A program made the position numbers and the translations under genes. A DNA stretch of 64,000 nt from Streptomyces lincolnensis (lineage in GTDB: Bacteria > Actinomycetota > Actinomycetes > Streptomycetales > Streptomycetaceae): the NCBI RefSeq assembly GCF_001685355.1, contig NZ_CP016438.1, positions 3,844,001 through 3,908,000 on the forward strand, given 5' to 3'. Position 1 is the stretch's first letter. The number at the start of each line of letters is the position of its first letter. Positions 41,776 to 50,199 of this stretch are shown here, in pieces. The notes beneath the pieces are model-generated. The model had not been told where the DNA came from. It made no database searches and worked only from the letters and a program-made list of their open reading frames with translations.

Positions 41776-42642
41776 ATGACTGACGCCTTGAAGGAAACCG
41801 TCGGACGGTACGGCATCTGGAGCGCCGCCCTGCGCGCCGACGACCCGTCCCGGAGCGGTGAACTCGCCGAGGCGGTCGCGGAGTTGGAGGAACTGGGATA
41901 CGGCGCCGTCTGGCTCGGCGGCAACACCTCTGCCCGCGACGCCGCCCCGCTGATCGAGGCGACCTCCCGGATCGTGGTCGGCACCAGCATCCAGAGCATC
42001 TGGGAGCACGAGCCCGCCGCCACCGCCGCGAGCTTCGCCGACCTCGACTCCGCCCACCCCGGCCGCTTCGCCCTGGGCCTCGGCGTCAGCCACGCCAAGC
42101 TCGCCGAGCAGTACCGGCGCCCCTACTCGGCCCTGGTCTCCTACCTGGACGCCCTGGACGAGGCGGACCACCCCGCCGACCGCCGCCTCCTGGCCGCCCT
42201 CGGCCCGAAGACCATCGACCTCGCCCGGGACCGCGCCGCCGGCTCGATCCCGTACCTGGTCACCGCCGACCACACGGCCACGTCCCGCGAGCGCCTCGGC
42301 GATGCCCCGCTCCTGGCCCCGGAGCTGAAGGTCGTCCTCGAAGCCGACCCGGCCCGCGCCCGCACCCTGGCCCGCGACTACCTCGCCATGTACCTGGCCC
42401 TCCCCAACTACACCAACAACTTCCTCCGCAACGGCTTCACCGAGGACGACGTGGCGAACGGCGGCAGCGACCGCCTCGTCGACGCGGTCTTCGCCTGGGG
42501 CGACGAGACCCGCATCCGCACCCGCGTCGAGGAGTTCCACAAGGCGGGCGCGGACCACGTGGCGTTGCAGATCGTGGACGGCGGAACGAGGACGTCCCTC
42601 CCGAGGGAGGCCTGGCGCAAGCTGGCTTCGCTGCTCGCGTGA
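41776..42642 (+). CDS. F420-type LLM-class oxidoreductase
   Basis: A 288-aa luciferase-like protein. It starts GRYGIWSAALR and has LEELGYGAVWLGGN, RIVVGTSIQSIWEH and HPGRFALGLGVSHA, which fit the TIGR03620-like F420 family. It probably uses reduced F420 for an unknown reduction. It has its own GGAGGGAAA ribosome site and a direct repeat ACATCGACCGGA (twice) just upstream. It is convergent with the FAH-like gene through a REP-like element. Confidence 0.82.
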   Translation: MTDALKETVGRYGIWSAALRADDPSRSGELAEAVAELEELGYGAVWLGGNTSARDAAPLIEATSRIVVGTSIQSIWEHEPAATAASFADLDSAHPGRFALGLGVSHAKLAEQYRRPYSALVSYLDALDEADHPADRRLLAALGPKTIDLARDRAAGSIPYLVTADHTATSRERLGDAPLLAPELKVVLEADPARARTLARDYLAMYLALPNYTNNFLRNGFTEDDVANGGSDRLVDAVFAWGDETRIRTRVEEFHKAGADHVALQIVDGGTRTSLPREAWRKLASLLA

Positions 42643-42651
42643 GCTGAGGCT

Positions 42652-42728
42652 TTTAGGGGCGCGGGGAACTGCGCGACAAGCCACGACGGACGCGCACCCG
42701 CCGAACAACCGCAGTCCCCCGCCCCTTA
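42652..42728. repeat. REP-like element 3
   Basis: The element holds AGGGGCGCGGGGAACTGCGC and GACAAGCCACGACGG. Its right end (CGCAGTCCCCCGCCCCTTA) can pair with the left end with small bulges, giving a large imperfect hairpin between two convergent genes. It is the reverse-orientation twin of the element at 33019. Confidence 0.7.
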
Positions 42729-42735
42729 GGCATCT

Positions 42736-43593
42736 TCAGGCATCTTTGAACTCCTGCCGCTGACGCCCGAGCCCTGAAATCTCCAGCTCCACAACATCCC
42801 CGGCCCGAAGGAACGGCTTCGGCTCAGGCTCCCCCAGCGCAACCCCCGCCGGCGTCCCCGTATTGATCACATCACCCGGGTACAGCGTCATGAACTGACT
42901 GACATACCGCACGACTTCCCCCACCGCGAAGATCTGCTCCGCCGTGGTCCCGTCCTGCTTCTGCTCCCCGTTGACCCACAGCTTGAGCGAGAGATCCTGC
43001 GGGTCGGGCACCTCGTCCGCGGTCACCAGCCACGGCCCGAGGGGATTGAACGTCTCGCAGTTCTTTCCCTTGTCCCACGTCCCGCCGCGCTCGATCTGGA
43101 ACTCCCGCTCGGACACGTCGTGCGACACCGCGTACCCGGCGACATGCCCCAGCGCGGCCTCGGCCGACTCCACGTACCGGGCCGTACGTCCGATGACGAC
43201 GGCCAGCTCGACCTCCCAGTCGGTCTTCACCGACTTCCGGGGGATGAGCACGGTGTCGTGGGGTCCCACGACCGTGTCCGCGGCCTTGAAGAAGATCACC
43301 GGCTCGGCGGGCGGCTCGGCGCCGGTCTCGCGGGCGTGGTCGTGGTAGTTCAGCCCGATGCACACGATCTTGCCGATCCGTGCGAGCGGCGGCCCGACGC
43401 GCAGCCCGGTGGCGTCCAACGCGGGCAGCTCACCGGCCGCGGCGGCCGCACGCACCCGGCCGAGCGCCTCGTCGTCGGCGAGCAGCGCTCCGTCGATGTC
43501 CGGGACGATGCCGGACAGATCCCGCAGCACTCCCTCGGCATCGAGCAGCGCGGGCGTCTCCGCTCCCGCCGTACCGACTCGCAGCAGCTTCAT
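42736..43593 (-). CDS. Fumarylacetoacetate hydrolase family protein
   Basis: A 285-aa enzyme with a 60-residue N-terminal region (MKLLRVGTAGAETPALL) and the FAH domain: KIVCIGLNYHDHARETG, FFKAADTVVGP, the metal-binding DWEVELAVVIG (two acidic ligands), and the SHDVSEREFQ and GDVINTGTPAGV motifs. It hydrolyses a C-C bond or decarboxylates/hydrates an oxo-acid; fumarylpyruvate- or ureidoglycolate-like substrates are known in the group. It stands alone. Confidence 0.87.
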   Translation of the reverse strand: MKLLRVGTAGAETPALLDAEGVLRDLSGIVPDIDGALLADDEALGRVRAAAAAGELPALDATGLRVGPPLARIGKIVCIGLNYHDHARETGAEPPAEPVIFFKAADTVVGPHDTVLIPRKSVKTDWEVELAVVIGRTARYVESAEAALGHVAGYAVSHDVSEREFQIERGGTWDKGKNCETFNPLGPWLVTADEVPDPQDLSLKLWVNGEQKQDGTTAEQIFAVGEVVRYVSQFMTLYPGDVINTGTPAGVALGEPEPKPFLRAGDVVELEISGLGRQRQEFKDA

Positions 43594-43730
43594 GGTCACT
43601 ATCTCCCTCGATCGCGGGCGTCGACCGATGGGTGCAGCCATCGGATGACTGGTCGATCCTCCAAGCTGGGCGTCCGCTCCGCAATACCCGGTTCACGGAC
43701 TGGACGGGGGCCACCTCCGAGGTGCCGAGG

Positions 43731-44444
43731 TCAGCGGTACAGCGCCGCCCGCTCCACCGCGCTCCACGTCGTGCTGGTCACCACGTACAGCGCGGCGGCC
43801 AGGGGCACCACCGCCACGGTGAAGAGCGTGAAGAAGGACATGAACGGCATGACCTTGCTCATCGCGCCCATCCCGGGCATCTGCTGGCCGTCCCCCACCG
43901 GCACCGCCGGATTCGTGGCCATCATCCGCTTCGTGCGCCGGAAGTTGAAGGAGGCCACGGTGGCGACGATGACGAACAGCGCGAGGTAGACGAGCCCGGC
44001 GCCGCCGAGGAACCCGCCGGTGCCGAGCGCGTCCGCCCAGCGGTCGCCGAGGGGCGCGGCGAAGAGCTGGTGGGTGAGCAGTTCGTTGGCCTGTCCGCCG
44101 ATCGTCGTGTTGGAGAACAGGTGGTAGAGGAGGAAGAACGCGGGCAGCTGGAACAGGCTGGGCAGGCAGCCGGACAGCGGCGAGACCTTCTCCGCCGCGT
44201 GCAGTTCCATCACCGCCTTCTGGAGCTTCTGCGGATCCTTGCCGTGCTTCTTCCGCAGCTCGGCGATCTTCGGCCGCAGTTCGACCTGGGCCTTCTGCCC
44301 GCGCGCCGCCGCCCGGGACAGGGGATGCACGAGGAGTCGTACGAACGCGGTGAACAGGACGATCGCGGCGGCGGCCGCGGTGGCGCCGAACAGCGGGTGG
44401 AGCAGGTCGGCCAGGCGCTGGACCAGGTCGGCGAAAACGGACAT
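43731..44444 (-). CDS. YidC/Oxa1-type membrane protein insertase
   Basis: A 237-aa integral membrane protein. It has the conserved SRAAARGQKAQVELRPKIAELRKKHGKDPQKLQKAVMEL cytoplasmic loop (quoted in part: PKIAELRKKHG), then GCLPSLFQLPAFFLLYHLF and the late MSFFTLFTVAVVPLAAALY segment. The conserved arginine of the groove is in FVRLLVHPLSR. It is shorter than the main actinobacterial YidC near rnpA and is a second copy that may serve a subset of proteins. It follows the small membrane-protein gene on the same strand by about 100 bases. Confidence 0.87.
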   Translation of the reverse strand: MSVFADLVQRLADLLHPLFGATAAAAAIVLFTAFVRLLVHPLSRAAARGQKAQVELRPKIAELRKKHGKDPQKLQKAVMELHAAEKVSPLSGCLPSLFQLPAFFLLYHLFSNTTIGGQANELLTHQLFAAPLGDRWADALGTGGFLGGAGLVYLALFVIVATVASFNFRRTKRMMATNPAVPVGDGQQMPGMGAMSKVMPFMSFFTLFTVAVVPLAAALYVVTSTTWSAVERAALYR

Positions 44445-44542
44445 GGGTGAGCCCTCCGGGGGTCTCGTCGTGCCGGAAACAGGAACGGCGGCATGACGAC
44501 CCGCGTGGGGCCAGAGGTGTGGGTGGGAGTGCTCTACGTGCC

Positions 44543-44854
44543 CTACGCGACGGTCGCCGGGAGGGCGAGTCCGGGAGCTCGGGGGCGCCTGCGCCCCTTG
44601 GCGTCGGGATCGCGTTGCGGCAGGAAGGCCGTACGGCGGGCGCGGTCGCGGATGGCCGTACGCACGCGTGTGGGCTGTACGGCGGGGGCGGCGCGCGAGG
44701 CGAGGAGCGAGCAGGCGGCGAAGGCGGAGCCGGCCGCGGCGGTCGCGGCGAGGGCGACGGCGGCCGAGAGGCTGCCGGTGTCGAGCAGGACGATGTCGAG
44801 GACCAGAAGCAGCAGCACGGCGGCGGGCCGCGGGTTGGTCCAGCTGCGGATCAT
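44543..44854 (-). CDS. Small membrane protein (DUF6412-like)
   Basis: A 103-aa protein with two hydrophobic segments (about 10-28 and 30-52) and a basic cytoplasmic tail of about 45 residues. Streptomyces genomes keep such a gene directly upstream of the accessory yidC, as here. Function is unknown; partnership with the insertase is inferred only from position. A GGGGGGAG site lies 6 bases before the ATG, and a TATAAC -10-like box occurs about 80 bases upstream on this strand. Confidence 0.7.
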   Translation of the reverse strand: MIRSWTNPRPAAVLLLLVLDIVLLDTGSLSAAVALAATAAAGSAFAACSLLASRAAPAVQPTRVRTAIRDRARRTAFLPQRDPDAKGRRRPRAPGLALPATVA

Positions 44855-45120
44855 CGGCCGCTCCCCCCTCTCGCCTTCACTCTCGTGTCACTCTCTCCCT
44901 CACCGAACGTTTGTCCTCCGTCGGTTATACCTGATCGGTCCCCGATCGTCCGCAGGAGGCGCTTGCCCGGCTCGTTCGATACTTCGTACACAGGTTTTAA
45001 AAAGGGCTGCCACAACTATCGACAAGCCCACTCACCGCACCCGATGCTTCCTCCTGGCATGAGCAGAACAGGCCGGAACGTCTGGTTCAGGGACCGGCGT
45101 TCCTTCGAATCGGAGAAGCC

Positions 45121-46593
45121 ATGATCCGACGCAGAACCCTGCTCGCGGCCGCGGGCGGCACCGTCCTCGGCAGCGCGCTGGCGACAGGGACCGCCCACGC
45201 GGACGCCACCATCGCCGTGAACCCCGGGACGTCGTACGGCACCTGGGAGGGCTGGGGCACCTCCCTCGCCTGGTGGGCCAACGTCTTCGGCGCCCGGGAC
45301 GACTTCGCCGACATCTTCTTCACCACCAAGTCGACGTCCTACAACGGCACGTCGCTCCCCGGCCTCGGCATGAACATCGCCCGCTACAACCTGGGCGCGT
45401 GCAGCTGGAACAGCGTGGGCGGCCAGTCGATGGCCGCCTCGCCCAACATCCCCGCCTTCAAGCAGATCGAGGGCTTCTGGCAGGACTGGAACAACGAGGA
45501 CCCGGCGTCCGGCGCCTGGAAGTGGACCGCGGACGCCAACCAGCGGGCGATGCTGGGCAAGGCGGTGTCCCGGGGCGCGACCACCGAGCTCTTCGCCAAC
45601 TCCCCCATGTGGTGGATGTGCCAGAACCACAACCCCTCCGGCGCCTCGGGCGGCGGCAACAACCTCCAGACCTGGAACTACCGCCAGCACGCCTCCCACC
45701 TGGCCGCCGTCGCCCTGCGCGCGAAGAACAACTGGGGCGTGAACTTCGCGACCGTCGACCCCTTCAACGAGCCCTCGTCCTCCTGGTGGACGGCGACCGG
45801 GACGCAGGAGGGCTGCCACATGGACGCGACGGTCCAGGCGGCCGTACTGCCGTACATGCGCAGCGAGTTGGACAGCCGCGGCCTCACCGGCGTCCGTATC
45901 TCGGCGTCGGACGAGACGAGCTACGACCTGGCGCGCACGACGTGGGGATCCTTCTCGTCCTCCACGAAGGCCCTGGTGAACCAGTTCAACGTGCACGGCT
46001 ACCAGGGCTCCGGCGGCCGACGCGACCTCCTCTACACGGACGTCGTGACCACGTCCGGCAAGAAGCTGTGGAACTCGGAGACGGGCGACGGCGACGGCAC
46101 CGGCTACACCATGGCCGCCAACCTCCTGTCCGACTTCCGCTGGCTGCACCCGACGGCCTGGGTCTACTGGCAGGTCATGGACCCGACGGCGGGCTGGGGA
46201 GTGATCAAGTACGACGCGAGCACCCTGCAAGCGGGCGCGATCGAGACGAAGTACTACGTGCTGGCCCAGTTCAGCCGCCACCTCCGCCCCGGGATGCGCA
46301 TCCTCGACACGGGCGTGAGCTACGCGGTCGCGGGCTACGACGCGAGCGCCCGCCGCCTGGTCATCGTGGCCCTGAACACCTCCACCTCCGCCCAGACCCT
46401 GACCTTCGACCTGTCCCGCTTCACCACGGTCACCGGCGGCTCGGGCGGCGTGGTCCCGCGCTGGAACACGGTGACGACCGGCGGCGACAAGTACGCGTCG
46501 TACTCGAACACGTTCCTGAGTGGCAAAACGGTGGCGGTGCCGTTCGCGGCGAAGGCGGTGCAGACGCTCCAGATCGACGGGGTGACGATATGA
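45121..46593 (+). CDS. Secreted GH30 endo-beta-1,6-galactanase-like hydrolase
   Basis: A 490-aa exported glycosidase. A twin-arginine-like signal peptide (MIRRRTLLAAAGG..., cleavage near AHA|DAT) precedes a (beta/alpha)8 domain with GWGTSLAWWAN, acid E217 in VDPFNEPSSSWW and nucleophile E320 in LWNSETGDGDG, then a beta-sandwich (about 390-490). This is the pattern of subfamily 5 endo-beta-1,6-galactanases, which release galactose oligomers from arabinogalactan. The Tat-type signal and lack of a binding module are typical. A promoter must lie in the AT-rich 44985-45040 region. The gene is alone. Confidence 0.87.
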   Translation: MIRRRTLLAAAGGTVLGSALATGTAHADATIAVNPGTSYGTWEGWGTSLAWWANVFGARDDFADIFFTTKSTSYNGTSLPGLGMNIARYNLGACSWNSVGGQSMAASPNIPAFKQIEGFWQDWNNEDPASGAWKWTADANQRAMLGKAVSRGATTELFANSPMWWMCQNHNPSGASGGGNNLQTWNYRQHASHLAAVALRAKNNWGVNFATVDPFNEPSSSWWTATGTQEGCHMDATVQAAVLPYMRSELDSRGLTGVRISASDETSYDLARTTWGSFSSSTKALVNQFNVHGYQGSGGRRDLLYTDVVTTSGKKLWNSETGDGDGTGYTMAANLLSDFRWLHPTAWVYWQVMDPTAGWGVIKYDASTLQAGAIETKYYVLAQFSRHLRPGMRILDTGVSYAVAGYDASARRLVIVALNTSTSAQTLTFDLSRFTTVTGGSGGVVPRWNTVTTGGDKYASYSNTFLSGKTVAVPFAAKAVQTLQIDGVTI

Positions 46594-46708
46594 CGATATA
46601 GGCGCGGTGTGGGAGAGCGTGGGAGAGCTGTGCGGGCCGATGCGCCGATTGTGGCGCTGGCCTGCACTTCTCTCTCCTTCTCCGCGGCTCGGCAGTACGG
46701 TGTCACCC

Positions 46709-47719
46709 ATGCGCCCCGACACGCCCGCCGAGAACGTCGACCACACCGCCGAAGCGGCACGCCTGGAGCGGACCGCCGGCCTGTACCCCGAGGACGCCGA
46801 AGCCCTGCTGCTACAGGCCGCGGCCCACCTCGAACTGGCCGGCGCCCGCCCCGCCGCGTCCACCCTCTACGACCGCCTGCTGTCCTCCCGCGTCAGCCTG
46901 GAGAACCCCTACCTGGTCCGGGCCCTCAAGGCCGCCAACCTGTGGGAGTACGGCCACGAGGCGGAGGCCAGGGCCATCATCGAGGGCGTCCGGGCGGCCT
47001 CCCCCCGCGACCCCGCCCCCTGGGTGATCGTCGCCGAGGCCCTCGAATCCCACGACGAGCTGGAGCAGGCCCAGGAGGCGTTCACGGAGGGCGCGCGGCT
47101 GCTCCTGACAGGCGTCACGGACCCGCCGTACTCGACCCACCCCCTGCTCTTCGGCCGCCACCGGGTCCGCCGCATGCTCGGCCTCCCCCACGACGAGTGG
47201 GACGCCCTCGCCGACACCTTCAACTCCTCCCCCGTCTCCCTCGACGAACTCCACGACCCCAAGCGCGTCTGGTCCCTCGGCTCGGACAACCCCGCGGAAC
47301 TGGAGGCCGAGATCTCCCGCCTCCGAGCGGAACTCGGCACCTACCGCGAGGCCCTGTCCCGCCCGTTCCCGGTGGCGGTCCTGCACTGGTCGGCGGGCGA
47401 ACTGTCGGAACTGGTGTCGTCGTACCCGACCCTTGAGGCTGAGTACCCCTCCCACGAGGAACACCTGGCGACGATAGAGGCGTCGCTGCGCGAGCTGGCG
47501 TCTTCCGGCACCCCGAACCTGGGCATCGTCACGGGCACGGTCCCCTCCTACGAGGCTTTCGCGGCGTCAGAGGGGTCGTCCCCGGGGGATGCGACGCTGC
47601 TGCCGCAGTACGCGACGACACTGGCGGCGCGGGGGCGGGCGGTGGAGTGGCCACCGCAGCGGGGGACGGTTTGTTGGTGTGGGTCGGGGGCGGCGTACGA
47701 GGAGTGCCACGGGGAGTAG
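46709..47719 (+). CDS. TPR-like protein with C-terminal SEC-C zinc motif
   Basis: A 336-aa soluble protein. The first half is helical with TPR-like pairs (RLERTAGLYPEDAEALLLQAAAHLELAGA, and EAEARAIIEGVRAASPRDPAPWVIVAEAL). The end is a SEC-C metal-binding motif, CWCGSGAAYEECHGE, as found at the C-terminus of SecA and many small proteins. Function is unknown; such proteins may bind nucleic acids or act as adaptors. The ATG at 46709 begins a good coding pattern; about 100 bases of open frame lie before it. Confidence 0.8.
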   Translation: MRPDTPAENVDHTAEAARLERTAGLYPEDAEALLLQAAAHLELAGARPAASTLYDRLLSSRVSLENPYLVRALKAANLWEYGHEAEARAIIEGVRAASPRDPAPWVIVAEALESHDELEQAQEAFTEGARLLLTGVTDPPYSTHPLLFGRHRVRRMLGLPHDEWDALADTFNSSPVSLDELHDPKRVWSLGSDNPAELEAEISRLRAELGTYREALSRPFPVAVLHWSAGELSELVSSYPTLEAEYPSHEEHLATIEASLRELASSGTPNLGIVTGTVPSYEAFAASEGSSPGDATLLPQYATTLAARGRAVEWPPQRGTVCWCGSGAAYEECHGE

Positions 47720-48175
47720 CGAGCCGCCCAACCACAAACGGTCCGGACCGCCCACGCGCCGCCGGCCGTGGGCGGTAGGCCGAACCACTGCCGCCCCACA
47801 AGCCGCCGAACCGACCCGGCGTGCATGCGAAACGCGACCGCGCCCCCACCCCCGGCCCCCCCTCATCAACCGGCACCACCCCTCCACCTGGCCACCCACT
47901 CCCCAGGCCGCCCGCTCGCTTCTCCCCTGTGCCGGAGCGCCCCGGGTCAAGGGTGGCCCGCAGGGCCATCGCCGAAGGCGACGCGACCGCAGGGAGCGCC
48001 CTTGAGGCGGGGCGTGGAGGCACGACACTGGCAAAGAAGCGGGCGGCCCAACGGCATCCGCCGTAGAAGGCCAAGCGGGCCCAGACAGTCGGCAGAGACT
48101 CCTAGCAGCAGCACGTCGTGAGCCTCCAACGGACCCACCTGCCCGCGCCCCCTCCCCAGTACTACGCTCAGTTGC
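47720..48175. other. Noncoding gap at the left edge of the accessory island
   Basis: This 456-base stretch has no supportable gene; the open frames lack ribosome sites and the sequence is proline/alanine-codon noise on both strands. Base composition shifts from here: GC falls in the genes that follow. No attachment-site repeat or integrase was recognised. Confidence 0.5.
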
Positions 48176-48643
48176 GTGTCCGAAGATCCTGAGTGGGAAG
48201 CACCAGAAGGTTCCTGGGCTTCCTCTGCCGCCCGCCGTCGCAACATGCAGGCGATCCGCAGCCGCGACACGAAACCCGAGAAACTGATCCGCCGACTAGT
48301 TCATGCCCAAGGCCTGCGCTACCGCGTTGCGGCACGTCCTCTGCCCGATCTTCGCCGAACAGCGGACATGGTGTTCCGTCCGGTCAAGGTAGCCGTCTTC
48401 ATCGACGGGTGTTACTGGCACGGATGCCCCGAGCACTACGTACCGCCGAGGACTAATCCCGGCTACTGGTCGGAAAAGGTCGTCCGCAATGTAAAACGGG
48501 ACCGTGATACCGATCAGCGGCTCGAAGAAGCTGGGTGGCTCGTGCTCCGCTTCTGGGAGCACGAGCCGTCAGGCGCCTGCGCGGACAAGATTGCTGCGAC
48601 GGTCATCCGCAGGCGGAACGCTATTGACATGGGGTTGACCTGA
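48176..48643 (+). CDS. vsr: Very short patch repair (Vsr) endonuclease
   Basis: A 155-aa T:G mismatch nickase that repairs deaminated 5-methylcytosine. Length and motifs fit: RRRNMQAIRSRDTKPEKLIRRLVHAQGLRYRV, catalytic D64 in TADMVF, then VFIDGCYWHGCPEH with the zinc/active-site C, H residues, and RLEEAGWLVLRFWEHE. The GTG start has a weak ribosome site; an internal ATG (MQAIRSRD) is less likely because it would cut the family N-terminus. Its 3' end overlaps that of the convergent methyltransferase by 75 bases. Confidence 0.9.
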   Translation: MSEDPEWEAPEGSWASSAARRRNMQAIRSRDTKPEKLIRRLVHAQGLRYRVAARPLPDLRRTADMVFRPVKVAVFIDGCYWHGCPEHYVPPRTNPGYWSEKVVRNVKRDRDTDQRLEEAGWLVLRFWEHEPSGACADKIAATVIRRRNAIDMGLT

Positions 48644-49924
48644 TACCGGAAATGTCATTTGCTCTACCTGTGGCGCATCCGCAACGGATGCGCCAGTATT
48701 CATTTCATACTCTCTAAGAAGTTCATTGCGGCTCTCCGGCTGGAGTACAGCAGCAATAGCACGCCCTATTGCCTCAGCAACCGGAGGCGGAAAAGCGTTT
48801 CCAACCTGGCGATATTGGGCGGTCTTTCTTCCCTGGAATTTCCAGCCTGGCGGGAAGCCCTGAATGAGTGCGGCCTGCTCAACAGTCAACATGGGGCCAG
48901 CGGGGCGGAAAAGGTCGCGCTGCGGATCACATTCCTTGGGATCATTGGCAACACCCATTCCATCAACCCCAAGGACCTCCCACGCCCGCTTAGCCCTGGT
49001 CGGCCCTAGGTCAGCCCCACCATGCTTCTTCGACCCCCCGACCAGAGTCGGAGCGACTCCCTTGCCCAACTCAGCCGCCCTGGAAGCTTTCCGAAGCCAG
49101 TCCCGGAAAACATCCTTTCCGGTGCGCTCTCCTGGCTTGGCGCGCTCTCCATACATGTTTTTCGTCCAGTACTTCCGGCAGCGCGCTTCCATACTGACGG
49201 AAAGTTCCTCAACAACTGTCGCCTGCTTCCCCTTCACCCTGGACGGCCACACAAACTCAGCACCGGAAGCATCCGCCTCATCCTTGTGGATCACAACCAA
49301 GATAGCTCGCGGACGAAGCTGAGGAACGCCGAAATTGCTTGCATCGACCCGTCGCCAGACCTTCCGCATAGCGCGGTCTTGCTCTTCGGCCGACCAGCTC
49401 TTCTTGACTTCTGGAACGATATATCCGAGATCGCGAAGCTCACTCAGAATATCCCTGCGGTAATCAATAAAAACCTCCGGGGGTTCCAGGATCCCCCGGA
49501 CATTTTCAATCATGACCGCTCTCGGCAAAAAGTCATCGATGATCTTCAGGGCGTCCGGGAAAAGGTCACGCTCGTCATCTCTTCCTAGCCTCTTCCCAGC
49601 CAGCGAGAAAGGCGGGCACGGCACCCCGCCGGCCAGCAGGTCCAGTCTTCCCCTAGGAATCTCGAGGTTCTTGCGCACATCGGATGAAGGAAATTCCTTC
49701 ACGTCCATGGGTTCGAGGGCGTCAGCGTGGCCCCCACCCCACCCCGGCCAGCCGCCAACATTCGCCCGGAGCGTGCTCACCGCGTGTGGGTCCCACTCCA
49801 CGAGAGCCAAGTGATCGAACCCTGCGTTATGCAGCCCAACGGCTTGCCCGCCCGCACCGGCACAGATCTCGAGCGAGGTCAGTGGCCGAGAGAACTGCGG
49901 ACGATCACGACCGCTGGCGCTCAT
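48569..49924 (-). CDS. DNA C5-cytosine methyltransferase
   Basis: A 451-aa modification enzyme that adds methyl to cytosine C5. The motifs are I (LEICAGAGGQAVGLHNAGF), IV (GGVPCPPFS, C103), VI (ENVRG, E140), VIII (QLRPRAILVV) and X (QVGNAFPPPVAEAIG). The target-recognition region (about 235-330) is variable as expected. A 60-residue C-terminal tail is extra. Codon use is clearly less GC-biased than in neighbours (many AAT, ATT, GAA), a sign of transfer. AAGGAG lies 5 bases before the ATG. With vsr it forms the methylation/repair part of the island. Confidence 0.92.
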   Translation of the reverse strand: MSASGRDRPQFSRPLTSLEICAGAGGQAVGLHNAGFDHLALVEWDPHAVSTLRANVGGWPGWGGGHADALEPMDVKEFPSSDVRKNLEIPRGRLDLLAGGVPCPPFSLAGKRLGRDDERDLFPDALKIIDDFLPRAVMIENVRGILEPPEVFIDYRRDILSELRDLGYIVPEVKKSWSAEEQDRAMRKVWRRVDASNFGVPQLRPRAILVVIHKDEADASGAEFVWPSRVKGKQATVVEELSVSMEARCRKYWTKNMYGERAKPGERTGKDVFRDWLRKASRAAELGKGVAPTLVGGSKKHGGADLGPTRAKRAWEVLGVDGMGVANDPKECDPQRDLFRPAGPMLTVEQAALIQGFPPGWKFQGRKTAQYRQVGNAFPPPVAEAIGRAIAAVLQPESRNELLREYEMNTGASVADAPQVEQMTFPVSGQPHVNSVPPADDRRSNLVRAGA

Positions 49925-50139
49925 AGCGCTCCTTCCAGGAGTGACTCAAACAGGCCCCAAGTGTCCCAAAAGCCATGATCACTTGCTGACTCTTGAGCAC
50001 TCGACACGACGAGTCTCCCATCTGCCTCGCCTTAGGTCCTTGGCAGGGTCAGAGCAAGGTCCTGGAGTACTGGTCCCCCTTGTGACTTTGAGCACCAAAA
50101 CCTGTGGCGAAGCGCAGCCCATGGCCATAGCAGACGGAC

Positions 50140-50179
50140 GGGCGGTGCCAAGCCGGTGAAACCCGACTCGGCACCGCCC
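50140..50179 (-). terminator. Terminator after the helicase gene
   Basis: GGGCGGTGCC (50140-50149) and GGCACCGCCC (50170-50179) form a perfect 10-bp stem with a 20-base loop, 20 bases past the helicase stop. It separates the helicase operon from the methyltransferase gene, which should have its own promoter in 49925-50139. Confidence 0.75.
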
Positions 50180-50199
50180 GAAGAAAACCTCTGGACGTG

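Noticed and set aside
47529..48074. Minus-strand 181-codon frame in the 47.7-48.1 kb gap
   Set aside because: Proline-rich noise, overlaps the SEC-C gene, and has no ribosome site.
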